From Acidimicrobiia bacterium (lineage in GTDB: Bacteria > Actinomycetota > Acidimicrobiia > Acidimicrobiales > Bin134): DNA of 64,000 nt. Location of the stretch: the NCBI GenBank assembly GCA_022819825.1, contig JAJEGM010000048.1, forward strand, positions 62,001 to 126,000, given 5' to 3'. The notes beneath the pieces are model-generated. The model saw only the letters and a program-made list of their open reading frames with translations. It was not told the DNA's origin and did no database searches. The position numbers were made by a program, and so were the translations under genes. This document shows positions 38,677 to 47,562 of the stretch, one piece after another. Positions within the stretch are counted from its first letter, which is position 1. Each line of letters opens with the position of its first letter.

Positions 38677-38916
38677 TCATCCCAGTTTGACGGTCACCAA
38701 GTCGAAGGCCTGGCCCACGGTCTCGATGTCCTCCAGCTCTTCCTCGTCGATGGCGATGTCGAACTCTTCTTCGAGCGCCATCACCAACTCGACCAAGTCG
38801 AGGCTGTCTGAGTCCAAGTCGTCGGCAAAGGTGGCCTCGGGAGTGACCTGATCGGCCTCCACCGACAGCACCTCCACGGTGCAGTTCTGGAAGCGGGTGA
38901 AGTTGTCGTCGCTCAC
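38677..38916 (-). CDS. acpP: Acyl carrier protein
   Basis: FADDLDSDSLDLVELVMALEEEFDIAIDEEELEDIETVGQAFDLV. Confidence 0.96.
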   Translation of the reverse strand: MSDDNFTRFQNCTVEVLSVEADQVTPEATFADDLDSDSLDLVELVMALEEEFDIAIDEEELEDIETVGQAFDLVTVKLG

Positions 38917-38981
38917 GCTTGTTCTCTCCTATTCGTGGACGGGTGGTCCTTGGATGGGTTTTCCAATGCGTATCCGGGCAT

Positions 38982-39704
38982 TCATCCTCCCATGCCCAGG
39001 CCACCGTCTACCGGAATTACCGCTCCGGTGACGTAGCCGGCGGCGTCGGAGGCCAAGAAGGAAATGGTGGCAGCAATTTCGGAGGGTTCGCCCAATCGTC
39101 CGAGGGGAACCGCGTCGATAATGGCCGAGCGGCGGTCCTCGTCGAGCTCGTTCAACATGTCGGTGCCCACTGGGCCGGGGGCCACCACGTTGACGGTGAT
39201 GTTGCGGCTGGCCAGTTCTTTGGCCAGCGATCGGCTCAGCCCCACCAGGCCGGCCTTGGAGGCGGCGTAGTTGGCCTGCCCGGCCTGGCCCACGGCGCCC
39301 ACCACCGAAGACACGAACACGATACGGCCCCAGCGGTTGCGCATCATCGACTTGGTGGCCCGCTTGGCCACCCGGTAGCCGGCGGTCAGGTTGGCGTCGA
39401 TCACGTCGGTGAAGTCGGCCTCGCTCATGCGCATCAGCAGCTTGTCGCGGTTGATTCCGGCGTTGGACACCAGCACCTCGACCGGGCCGAGCCGGTCTTC
39501 GATCTCGGCGAAGGCGGCTTCGATCTGGTTCTCGTCGGTCACGTCGCAGCACACGCCCAACAGATCGACTTGCCCGTTGGATTGCGGGGGCTCGCTGCGG
39601 TAGGTCACCGCCACCTGATGGCCGTTTTGGGCGAACTCAGTGGCTGTCGCCAGCCCGATGCCCCGGTTCCCGCCGGTCACCAGGACAACCCTGGATGTGC
39701 TCAC
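38982..39704 (-). CDS. fabG: 3-oxoacyl-ACP reductase
   Basis: VLVTGGNRGIGLATATEFAQNGH, NAGINRDKLLMRMSEADF, SSVVGAVGQAGQANYAASKAGLVGLSRSLAKELASRNITVNVVAPG. Confidence 0.95.
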   Translation of the reverse strand: MSTSRVVLVTGGNRGIGLATATEFAQNGHQVAVTYRSEPPQSNGQVDLLGVCCDVTDENQIEAAFAEIEDRLGPVEVLVSNAGINRDKLLMRMSEADFTDVIDANLTAGYRVAKRATKSMMRNRWGRIVFVSSVVGAVGQAGQANYAASKAGLVGLSRSLAKELASRNITVNVVAPGPVGTDMLNELDEDRRSAIIDAVPLGRLGEPSEIAATISFLASDAAGYVTGAVIPVDGGLGMGG

Positions 39705-40630
39705 TGGCCCCAGCGTAGCAGCGCGGCGGCGACGCTCATACCTGCGCCGAAGCCCACCAGCAGCACCACATCACCGTCGTTTATGGCCCCTTTCGACACC
39801 GCCTCGTCCATGGCCAGCGGGATGGAGGCCGATGAGGTGTTGCCGGTGGTCTCGAGCACGGTGGCCGCCTTCTCCAGGGGGATGTCCAGGCGTTTCATGG
39901 CGCTCTCGATGATCCGGAAGTTGGCCTGGTGGGGGATCACCGCGGCCACATCCGATGCCTCCAGTCCGGCGTCGGCCAGCACCCGCTGGCTCGCTGAGAC
40001 CATGACCCGAACCGCTTGGCGGAACACCTCTTTGCCGTCCATTTTGATGTAGTCGCCGAAGTCGCAGATCAACAGGTCGGCGAAGCGGCCCTCGGAGCCC
40101 ATGTAGGTGCTGAGCACGCCCCGGTCGTCGCGGATGGCCGGCTCCAGCACCACCGCGCCGGCGCCGTCGCCGAACAAGATGGCGGTGGAGCGGTCGTCCC
40201 AGTCGGTGAACCGGCTGAGCGTGTCCACTCCGATAACCAGTATCCGCTCCATGCCGGCGGCGATCTGGGAATGGGCCAGGGAAACGCCGTAGGTGAAGCC
40301 CGAGCAGGCCGCGTTCAGGTCGAACGCCCCGCAGGATGCCCCCAACTCGTCTTGGATGCGGTTGGACACGGCGGGGAACACCTGGTCGGGGGTGCAGGTG
40401 GAGCAGATGATCAAGTCGAGTTCGGTGGCGTCGATCTCGGCCTGCTTGAGGGCGATCTTGGCTGCTTGGCCGCCCAGCTCCAGGCAGCTGCCCCCCACCC
40501 GGCGCTCGTGGATGCCGGTGCGCTCCACGATCCACTCGTCGCTGGTGTCGAGGGTTTGGGCCAAGTCGTGGTTGGTGACCACCTTGTGGCCCTTCGCGGT
40601 GCCCAGACCGGTGATGGCCGCCCTCGTCAT
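39701..40630 (-). CDS. fabH: Beta-ketoacyl-ACP synthase III
   Basis: GTAKGHKVVTNHDLAQTLDTSDEWIVERTGIHERRV, FDLNAACSGFTYGVSLA, VIPHQANFRII, GNTSSASIPLAMDEA. Confidence 0.96.
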   Translation of the reverse strand: MTRAAITGLGTAKGHKVVTNHDLAQTLDTSDEWIVERTGIHERRVGGSCLELGGQAAKIALKQAEIDATELDLIICSTCTPDQVFPAVSNRIQDELGASCGAFDLNAACSGFTYGVSLAHSQIAAGMERILVIGVDTLSRFTDWDDRSTAILFGDGAGAVVLEPAIRDDRGVLSTYMGSEGRFADLLICDFGDYIKMDGKEVFRQAVRVMVSASQRVLADAGLEASDVAAVIPHQANFRIIESAMKRLDIPLEKAATVLETTGNTSSASIPLAMDEAVSKGAINDGDVVLLVGFGAGMSVAAALLRWGQ

Positions 40631-40643
40631 CGCCCGTGTCTCC

Positions 40644-41819
40644 TCATTGTGTGCGCAGCCAGGCGATGGGCTGGCTGGCGGTGACCCGCTCGCCGTCCAC
40701 GGCCAAGAATCCCATGATCACCCCGGCCCAGGGAGTGTGGACCTCGGTGTCGCCCACATGGCCCAGCAGCTGGCCGGCGGTCACCCCGGTGCCCAGCAGG
40801 TTGTCTTCGGTGGGCTGGAAGACGCCGGCTGCGGGGCTCACCACCAGGCGCTCGGTGGCGAACAGGGCCTCGCCCTCCAGAGGGCCGGCGGCGGCAACTG
40901 GAGGCCCAGCCAGGGCTTCCAGCACCGCGTCGATGTCGGTGGGGGCGTTCACCTTGAGGGGCTGGCAGTCTTTGGCGGTTCGCTTCACCGTTCCGGTGAG
41001 CACCGCGCCCGGCCCCAGCTCCACGAACGTGGTGAAGCCGTCGTCGCACATGTTGTGGACCGACTGGCGCCAGCGCACCGGGCTGGTGAGCTGCTCGTTG
41101 AGCAGGTCGGCCCAGATGTCGGCGCCGGTGTGGGCGGCGGCGTCCACGTTGGCGTACACCGGGTGGTCGGGCACCCGGAACTCGGTCTTGCCGATGGCCT
41201 TTTGGAGCCGGTCTTTGGCCGACGCCATGAACGGGGTGTGAAAGGCGCCGCCCACCGGCAGGGCCATGACCCGCTTGGCCCCCAGGTCTTTGGCGATGGC
41301 GCCGGCTGCGTCCACCATCGAGGGGGCGCCGGCGATCACCACTTGGCCAGGGGCGTTGTAGTTGGCCACCCACACGTCGCCGTCGGCCTGCTCGCAGGCT
41401 TGCTCCACCAAGTCGTCGTCGAGGCCCATGACCGCGGCCATGGTGCCGTCTTGCTCCTCGGCGGCCACCTGCATGGCCTCGCCCCGCTCCGACACCAGGC
41501 GGACGCCGTCGAAGAAGTCCACCACCCCGGCCGCCACCAGCGCGGAGTACTCGCCCAGGCTGTGGCCGGCGTGGCCGGCGGTCTCGATGCCCACCCGGGT
41601 CACCGCGTCGAGTGCGATCATCGACACCATGAAGGTGGCGAGCTGGGAGTTGCGGGTGTGGCGCAGCTCGTCGTCGTCAGCGTCGAGCAGGAGCCGGGCC
41701 ACATCGCGCCCCGCTGCCTCAGAGGCCTCGGCCACCAGCTCCCACGAGGGGTGGTCGACCCAGGCCGAACCCATGCCGGCCTTTTGGGATCCCTGGCCGG
41801 GATAGGTGAAACAGATCAT
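40644..41819 (-). CDS. fabD: ACP S-malonyltransferase fused to C-terminal biotinyl/lipoyl-like domain
   Basis: FTYPGQGSQKAGMG, GHSLGEYSALVAAG, GAFHTPFM, then C-terminal VVSPAAGVFQPTEDNLLGTGVTAGQLLGHVGDTEVHTPWAGVIMGFLAVDGERVTASQPIAWL. Confidence 0.93.
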   Translation of the reverse strand: MICFTYPGQGSQKAGMGSAWVDHPSWELVAEASEAAGRDVARLLLDADDDELRHTRNSQLATFMVSMIALDAVTRVGIETAGHAGHSLGEYSALVAAGVVDFFDGVRLVSERGEAMQVAAEEQDGTMAAVMGLDDDLVEQACEQADGDVWVANYNAPGQVVIAGAPSMVDAAGAIAKDLGAKRVMALPVGGAFHTPFMASAKDRLQKAIGKTEFRVPDHPVYANVDAAAHTGADIWADLLNEQLTSPVRWRQSVHNMCDDGFTTFVELGPGAVLTGTVKRTAKDCQPLKVNAPTDIDAVLEALAGPPVAAAGPLEGEALFATERLVVSPAAGVFQPTEDNLLGTGVTAGQLLGHVGDTEVHTPWAGVIMGFLAVDGERVTASQPIAWLRTQ

Positions 41820-41937
41820 CAGGTGTCAGACCTCTCAGACGACAGTGGGGTTTCAACACTCTACGAGACAAGCCCGTCTGCCCAAGTTATCCAGCAAGCT
41901 TCCCTGCCACAGCACTGGGTAAACTGCCCTTCCCCCA

Positions 41938-41951
41938 GCCAGCATGCTGGC
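41938..41951. promoter_or_regulatory. 14-bp perfect palindrome just 5' of tRNA-Leu
   Basis: GCCAGCATGCTGGC; ends 5 nt before the mature tRNA 5' end. Confidence 0.5.
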
Positions 41952-41956
41952 CCCCC

Positions 41957-42040
41957 GCCCGGGTGGTGGAATTGGTAGACGCGCCGGACTCAAAATCCGG
42001 TTCCCGCAAGGGAGTGAGGGTTCGAGTCCCTCCCCGGGCA
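41957..42040 (+). tRNA. tRNA-Leu (anticodon CAA)
   Basis: Acceptor GCCCGGG/CCCGGGC, anticodon arm CCGGA-CTCAAAA-TCCGG, long variable arm, T arm GGGTTCGAGTCCC; discriminator A; CCA not encoded. Confidence 0.95.
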
Positions 42041-42065
42041 CTCCGCAAGTGCAAGCATGGGCGCC

Positions 42066-43823
42066 ATGGAACAGGGTGACCTCGCTGATCAGCGTCGGAT
42101 TCGGTTTGAGCCAGACGATAAGCCGCCGACTGCGCTGACGGCGGGGATGGGGCTCCAGTTCGCGATTCTTTTCATCGCGGGCATTGTGCTCACACCGGCG
42201 ATCGTCATCCGAGCCGCGGGCGGGAGCGATTCGTACCTGACTTGGGCGGTGTTCGCCGCCGCAGTGGTCAGCGGTGTCAGCACAATCCTCCAGGCGGTCA
42301 GGTTTGGCCGTATCGGCGCCGGGTACGTGTTGCTCATGGGGACGTCGGGGGCGTTCATCGCCGTGTGCGTGGCCGCGTTGGTCCAGGGAGGCCCCGGCTT
42401 GCTGGCCGTGCTGGTGGTGGCGTCGTCCCTGTTCCAGTTCTTGCTTGCCGCCAAGCTCTCACTGTTCAGGCGACTGATCACGCCAGTGGTGGCCGGCACC
42501 GTGCTGATGCTGATTGCGGTGACCGTGATGCCGCTCATATTCGACATGGTGAGTGCCTCGCCGGAAGGCAAGTCTGACTGGAGCGCTCCGACGAGCGCCC
42601 TCGTCACCATTCTCGTGGTGATCGCCATCGCGCTGAAGTCCTCCGGCAGCCTGCGGCTGTGGGCGCCGGTCATCGGCGTGGTGGCCGGCTCGGTCGTGGC
42701 CGCCGCCGCTGGGCTCTACGACTTCGATCAGGTGTCCGACGCCGCCTGGGTCGGTGTGCCCGACAGCGGATGGCCCGGCTTCGACCTCTCGTTCGGCTCG
42801 GCGTTCTGGAGCCTCCTGCCCGCCTTCGTGATCGTCACGATCATTGGCGCAGTCGAGACCATCGGCGACTCGGTGGCCATCCAGCGCGTGTCGTGGCGCC
42901 AGTCGCGGGCGGTGGACTACCGCGTCGTGCAGGGAGCGGTGGCCGCCGACGGCGCCGGCAACCTGCTGTCTGGACTGGCCGGAACGGTACCGAATACCAC
43001 CTACTCAACGAGCGTCTCGATCACCGAGCTGACCGGTGTGGCTGCTCGCCGTGTGGGGGTCGCCATCGGTGCCATATTCATCGTGTTGGCGTTTCTGCCC
43101 AAGTTCTTGGCGTTGGTGCTCGCAATACCCGATGCGGTCGTCGCGGCGTACGTCACCGTTTTGATCTCGCTGCTTTTTGTGGTCGGCATGAGGATCGTTT
43201 CCGAAGAGGCTGCGGACTATCGAAAGGGCCTGATCGCGGGCATCGCCTTCTGGCTCGGCGTCGGATTCCAGAACAGCCTGATCTTCCCGGAATACCTGGA
43301 GGGCTTTGCCGGCGGCTTTTTGGAGAACGGCATGACTTCGGGCGGCCTCGTGGCCATCGTGTTGACGCTGTTCACCGAGGCCACCCAGTCCCGCCGCCAG
43401 CGGCTCCGCACCAATCTGGCAATGCCGGAGCTCCCCGGCATCCAGGAGTTCCTGAAAGGCTTCGCAAAGCGCCACGGCTGGGCGCCATCCATGTCGGAGA
43501 GGTTGGACGCGGTCGCCGAGGAAACCCTGGCCACGCTGCTCGAAGCCGAGCAGGCCGGAGACACCCCCGATGACCGAACGCTGCGCGTCACGGCCAGCAA
43601 ACAGGACGGGCGGGCAGTGCTCGAGTTTGTGGCCGCGGCCCGGGGAGAGAACATCGAGGATCGTCTGGCCGTGCTCGACGAGCCGACCGCAGACCGACCC
43701 GTCGAACGGGACGTCTCATTGCGGCTGCTTCAGCACTACGCAACCTCAGTGCTCCACCAGCAGTACCACGAGCTCGAGATCGTCACCGTCCACGTCAACC
43801 CCACTGACGACCCGGCGAAGTGA
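42066..43823 (+). CDS. Nucleobase (xanthine/uracil-type) permease with a C-terminal cytosolic extension
   Basis: Multi-TM N-terminal region with VAIQRVSWRQSRAVDYRVVQGAVAADGAGNLLSGLAGTVPNTTYSTSVSITELTGVAARRVG; soluble tail after about residue 455. Confidence 0.88.
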   Translation: MEQGDLADQRRIRFEPDDKPPTALTAGMGLQFAILFIAGIVLTPAIVIRAAGGSDSYLTWAVFAAAVVSGVSTILQAVRFGRIGAGYVLLMGTSGAFIAVCVAALVQGGPGLLAVLVVASSLFQFLLAAKLSLFRRLITPVVAGTVLMLIAVTVMPLIFDMVSASPEGKSDWSAPTSALVTILVVIAIALKSSGSLRLWAPVIGVVAGSVVAAAAGLYDFDQVSDAAWVGVPDSGWPGFDLSFGSAFWSLLPAFVIVTIIGAVETIGDSVAIQRVSWRQSRAVDYRVVQGAVAADGAGNLLSGLAGTVPNTTYSTSVSITELTGVAARRVGVAIGAIFIVLAFLPKFLALVLAIPDAVVAAYVTVLISLLFVVGMRIVSEEAADYRKGLIAGIAFWLGVGFQNSLIFPEYLEGFAGGFLENGMTSGGLVAIVLTLFTEATQSRRQRLRTNLAMPELPGIQEFLKGFAKRHGWAPSMSERLDAVAEETLATLLEAEQAGDTPDDRTLRVTASKQDGRAVLEFVAAARGENIEDRLAVLDEPTADRPVERDVSLRLLQHYATSVLHQQYHELEIVTVHVNPTDDPAK

Positions 43824-43827
43824 CTCG

Positions 43828-44874
43828 TCAGGCAGCATTCCTCGCTTCGGCGAGCCATTGGTCGATTGCCGCCCGGTTGGCGGCGATCCAGTCGGCGGCT
43901 GCGGCTTGGACGTCGGCCTCGGTGTTGGCGCCGCTGTCGTAGGCCAGATTCTGGAGGGCGATGTCGAGCACTGGAATCTCGATCAGCTCCAGCAGCTTGG
44001 CCGCAGCGGGGTTGGCGTCCAGGAACTCGTTGTTGGCCACCACCAGGATGTCGGCGGGAACAAAGCCCATCTCACAGGGCTGGCCCGGACACTGGTCAGC
44101 GGGCAGCGCCGCGGCTCCGACCTGGGTTTCGATGGGGTTGCTCACCGATACCCAGATCACGTCGGTTCCGGGCACCAGTTCGGCGGTGAATGCCCCCGGC
44201 GTCCAGATGTACTGCAAGATCGGCTCGCCCCGGCCGTGGCGGCCCACGGTGTCGGCGAACAGGGCGGCGTGCTCGGCGGAAATCTGCTCGATGGTGTCCT
44301 CCCAGCCGTTCAGGGCGATGGTCTCGTTGATCACCACCTGGCAGCCCCAGCCGTCGTTGCAGCCCATCAGGTCGGCCTTGCCGTTGCCGTCCACAACGAA
44401 CAGCGCGGCGATCTCCGGGTTGTCGCCGATGTCATCCAGCGTCGTGATCCCATGGGCGTCGGCAGAGGCGATGTCCACGATGAAGCCCTGCAATCCGCCG
44501 GCCACGATCTCTCTGCCTATCGGCTGCACGCTGTCGTCCGCGCCGGCTTCTTCGATGAGCGGGGTGTGATTCGGGAACCAGCCGTGCACCCAGAAGTCGT
44601 ACTCGCCCTCGCCCAACGCCGGATAGAACGTCGCAGGGGACAACTCCGCCTCCGCCGGGTCGTTCACGGTGTAGCCGAGTTCCTGTAGCAGCGCCCGGAA
44701 GATGGCCGCTTGCATGTAGCCCGTCGACCAATTCGCCCGAGCCATCGACACCGTCACACCCTCGCCCGGCAGAGCCGACTCGCCGCCGTCATCGTCGTTG
44801 CCGCAGGCGGCAGCGAGGAGTCCGAGAGCCAGAAATATGGCAAGAACAGACTTCCAAATGTGTGGCGTTCGCAT
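43828..44874 (-). CDS. Glycine betaine/proline-type (OpuAC/ProX) ABC transporter substrate-binding lipoprotein
   Basis: Lipobox-like LLAAACGNDD; VSMARANWSTGYMQAAIFRALLQELGYTVNDP...YDFWVHGWFPNHTP. Confidence 0.88.
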   Translation of the reverse strand: MRTPHIWKSVLAIFLALGLLAAACGNDDDGGESALPGEGVTVSMARANWSTGYMQAAIFRALLQELGYTVNDPAEAELSPATFYPALGEGEYDFWVHGWFPNHTPLIEEAGADDSVQPIGREIVAGGLQGFIVDIASADAHGITTLDDIGDNPEIAALFVVDGNGKADLMGCNDGWGCQVVINETIALNGWEDTIEQISAEHAALFADTVGRHGRGEPILQYIWTPGAFTAELVPGTDVIWVSVSNPIETQVGAAALPADQCPGQPCEMGFVPADILVVANNEFLDANPAAAKLLELIEIPVLDIALQNLAYDSGANTEADVQAAAADWIAANRAAIDQWLAEARNAA

Positions 44875-45018
44875 TGGACCCCCTCGAGTTGGCTATGGCG
44901 ACCAGATGATCTTCAGTTGCCGTCTTCGGCCACCCTATCCTGACTCCTTGCGGGGGTCCGCAAAATGAGCTGGCAAGTCCCAGCTCGCCACAACTCGGCC
45001 GTTGATAGGAGCATCTGA

Positions 45019-46587
45019 ATGGCACAGCACAGCACGGATGCAGGGGTTGTGGTGGAGACAACCCACGGGCCGGTACGAAGTTCGGTGGTTGACACCCCTC
45101 GTGGGCCGGTTCGCCAGTACCTGGGGATTCCGTATGGGAAGCCGCCGGTGGGGGAGCGCCGGTTCTGCGCGCCTGAGGCGGCAGAGCTGTGGGATGAGGT
45201 GCTCGAAGCGAGTGCTTTCGGGCCCGATCCCGTCCAGGCGGTTGACGGCCCCTACACCGGGGTGATTCCGGGGGCGGATGCGACTTCGGTTTCGGAGGAC
45301 TGCTTGACCCTGAATGTGTGGGTGCCGGCCGGGGCGGATGCTGATCTGCCGGTTTTGGTCTGGGTGTATGGCGGGGCGTTCCTCACCGGCGGAGGCTCGT
45401 TCCCGCTCTACCACGGAGCGAGGCTGGCGGCTGAGCAACAGGTGGTGGTGGCCTCGGTGAACTATCGGGTGGGGGCCCTCGGATTCATGGACCTGCGCCA
45501 GGTACCGGGTGGCGAGGGAACCACGGCCAACTGCGGTCTACATGACGTGCGGCTCGGCCTCGAATGGGTGGCGGCCAATGCGGCTTGTTTCGGCGGCGAT
45601 CCGGCGACGCTGACCGCGTTCGGCGAATCGGCGGGGGCGGGATCGATCTTGCACCTCCTGGGCAGTCCGGGTATCTCGTCGGTTCTGCGACGGGCCATCA
45701 TGCAGAGCCCCGGCGTCGACATGACCCAATCGCCCGATGTGGCCGACACAGTGGCCCGCGCCTTCATGAAACATGCCGGGGTGGGCGAGGTCGCCGGACT
45801 CCGGGAGCTAGAGCCAGAGGCAATTTTCGAGGCCCAACTCCCGACGGTCATGGACATGTTTGCCACTGCGGGGGCCATGCCGTTCCACCCCGTGATCGAC
45901 GGATCGCTCATCCCAGCAAGGCCGGCAGAGCTGCTCCAAGCGGGAACAGCGGCCGATGTCGATGTGCTGATTGGAGCGACTGCCCATGAGCTGCGTCTGT
46001 TCCACCAGGAACTGCCCGAGGAGAGCGCCGAGCAGATACTCCATCACACGGTGAGCGGTCACATCGGCGATAGGACTGGTACCGAGCCCTCTCCCAGCGA
46101 CGTGAAGGCGGTAGTGGGGGACTATCGCCAAGCTGCTGAGGGCACACCCTGGACCTCCGACTCCGACATCCTGACCGCTATCAACACCGATGTCTCCATG
46201 AGGGAGCCGATCGAGCGTATCGCCGACTTTCGGGCCGTGGCTGGAGCGAGCGCCTTCCTCTACGACTTCCGCTGGTGCTCCCTGGCCGATCCGGACAAGG
46301 GGGCATTCCACGCCATCGACCTGCCCTTCGTGCTCGACAGCTTCCATGTGGACGGCTGGCGCGAGTTCATCGGCGCCGATAAGGCCGCCGAAGCGCTAGG
46401 CCGGGGCATGCGATCAGCGTGGGCGGCCTTCGCCCGCAGCGGTGACCCGTCAACCGCCGAACTCGGCCCTTGGCCCCGCTACGGCCTCAACCAGCGCATG
46501 GCCATGATTTTCGACGCCACCCCAACTCTGGCTTCCGACCCCCTTCTAAGAGAGCGGTCTATGTGGCGGCCGTCGTCGGACGGCTAG
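45019..46587 (+). CDS. Type B carboxylesterase
   Basis: VRQYLGIPYGKPPVGERRF, SEDCLTLNVWVPAG, PVLVWVYGGAFLTGGGS, ALTAFGESAGAGSILHLL. Confidence 0.95.
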   Translation: MAQHSTDAGVVVETTHGPVRSSVVDTPRGPVRQYLGIPYGKPPVGERRFCAPEAAELWDEVLEASAFGPDPVQAVDGPYTGVIPGADATSVSEDCLTLNVWVPAGADADLPVLVWVYGGAFLTGGGSFPLYHGARLAAEQQVVVASVNYRVGALGFMDLRQVPGGEGTTANCGLHDVRLGLEWVAANAACFGGDPATLTAFGESAGAGSILHLLGSPGISSVLRRAIMQSPGVDMTQSPDVADTVARAFMKHAGVGEVAGLRELEPEAIFEAQLPTVMDMFATAGAMPFHPVIDGSLIPARPAELLQAGTAADVDVLIGATAHELRLFHQELPEESAEQILHHTVSGHIGDRTGTEPSPSDVKAVVGDYRQAAEGTPWTSDSDILTAINTDVSMREPIERIADFRAVAGASAFLYDFRWCSLADPDKGAFHAIDLPFVLDSFHVDGWREFIGADKAAEALGRGMRSAWAAFARSGDPSTAELGPWPRYGLNQRMAMIFDATPTLASDPLLRERSMWRPSSDG

Positions 46588-46598
46588 CTGGGATCGCT

Positions 46599-47444
46599 TC
46601 AGTAGATCTCGGGCACAAAGGTCTGGTCTGACATCGGAGGGCGCACGTAGCCGGTTCTGTCTTGGCGCTCGGGGAGCTCGACTTCCTCCCAGGGCACTTC
46701 CTCATAGGGGATCATCGACAACAGGTGCGAGATGCAGTTCAGCCGGGCTGCCTTCTTGGAGTCGGCATTGACCACATACCAGGGAGCTTGTTTTATGTCG
46801 GTGTGGGCGAACAGGGTGTCTTTGGCCTTGGAAAACTCCACCCACCGGGTTCGGCCCTCGATGTCGATCGGTGAGAGCTTCCAGCGCCGCATCGGGTCGT
46901 TGATCCGGTTGTGGAACCGGCGCTCCTGCTCCTCGTCGCTCACCGAGAACCAGTACTTGATCAAGATGATCCCCGATCGCACCAGCATCCGCTCGAACTC
47001 CGGGCACGACCTGAGGAACTCGCGGTATTCCTCCTCGGTGCAGAACCCCATAACCGGCTCCACTACCCCACGGTTGTACCAACTGCGGTCGAACAGGATC
47101 ATCTCTCCGGCGGCGGGCAGCTCAGCTACATAGCGCTGGAACCACCACTGGGTCTTCTCCCGGTCGCTGGGGGTGCCCAGCGCCACCACCCGCACCACCC
47201 GGGGATTCGTCCGCTCGGCGATCCGCTTGATCACCCCGCCCTTGCCAGCGGCGTCGCGCCCCTCGAAGATCACCACCACCTTGAGCCCTTTGTGGCGGAT
47301 CCAGCGCTGCAACCGCACCAACTCCTCTTGGAGTCGAGACAGCTCCTGCTCGTAGTCCTTCTTCTTGATCCTCGGGCGAGGCTCAGGCCTTGGGGCATCC
47401 GCTCCGGCGATTCCCAGAACATCGTGCTCAGGTTCTGGACTCAT
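46599..47444 (-). CDS. ppk2: Polyphosphate kinase 2
   Basis: VVVIFEGRDAAGKGGVIKRIAERTNPRVVRVVALGTPSDREKTQWWFQRYVAELPAAGEMILFDRSWYNRGVVEPVMGFC; ATG 47444 preferred. Confidence 0.96.
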   Translation of the reverse strand: MSPEPEHDVLGIAGADAPRPEPRPRIKKKDYEQELSRLQEELVRLQRWIRHKGLKVVVIFEGRDAAGKGGVIKRIAERTNPRVVRVVALGTPSDREKTQWWFQRYVAELPAAGEMILFDRSWYNRGVVEPVMGFCTEEEYREFLRSCPEFERMLVRSGIILIKYWFSVSDEEQERRFHNRINDPMRRWKLSPIDIEGRTRWVEFSKAKDTLFAHTDIKQAPWYVVNADSKKAARLNCISHLLSMIPYEEVPWEEVELPERQDRTGYVRPPMSDQTFVPEIY

Positions 47445-47562
47445 GTCCTGAGGGTAGTTCCGGCACTTTTCCCCGACAATAGGTGCAATTGGCCGGGTTC
47501 GAGCCGCAGCGGAGGACCCGACCAGTAATTCAAGTCCCGGAGTCATATGATCCCGGTCGCGG

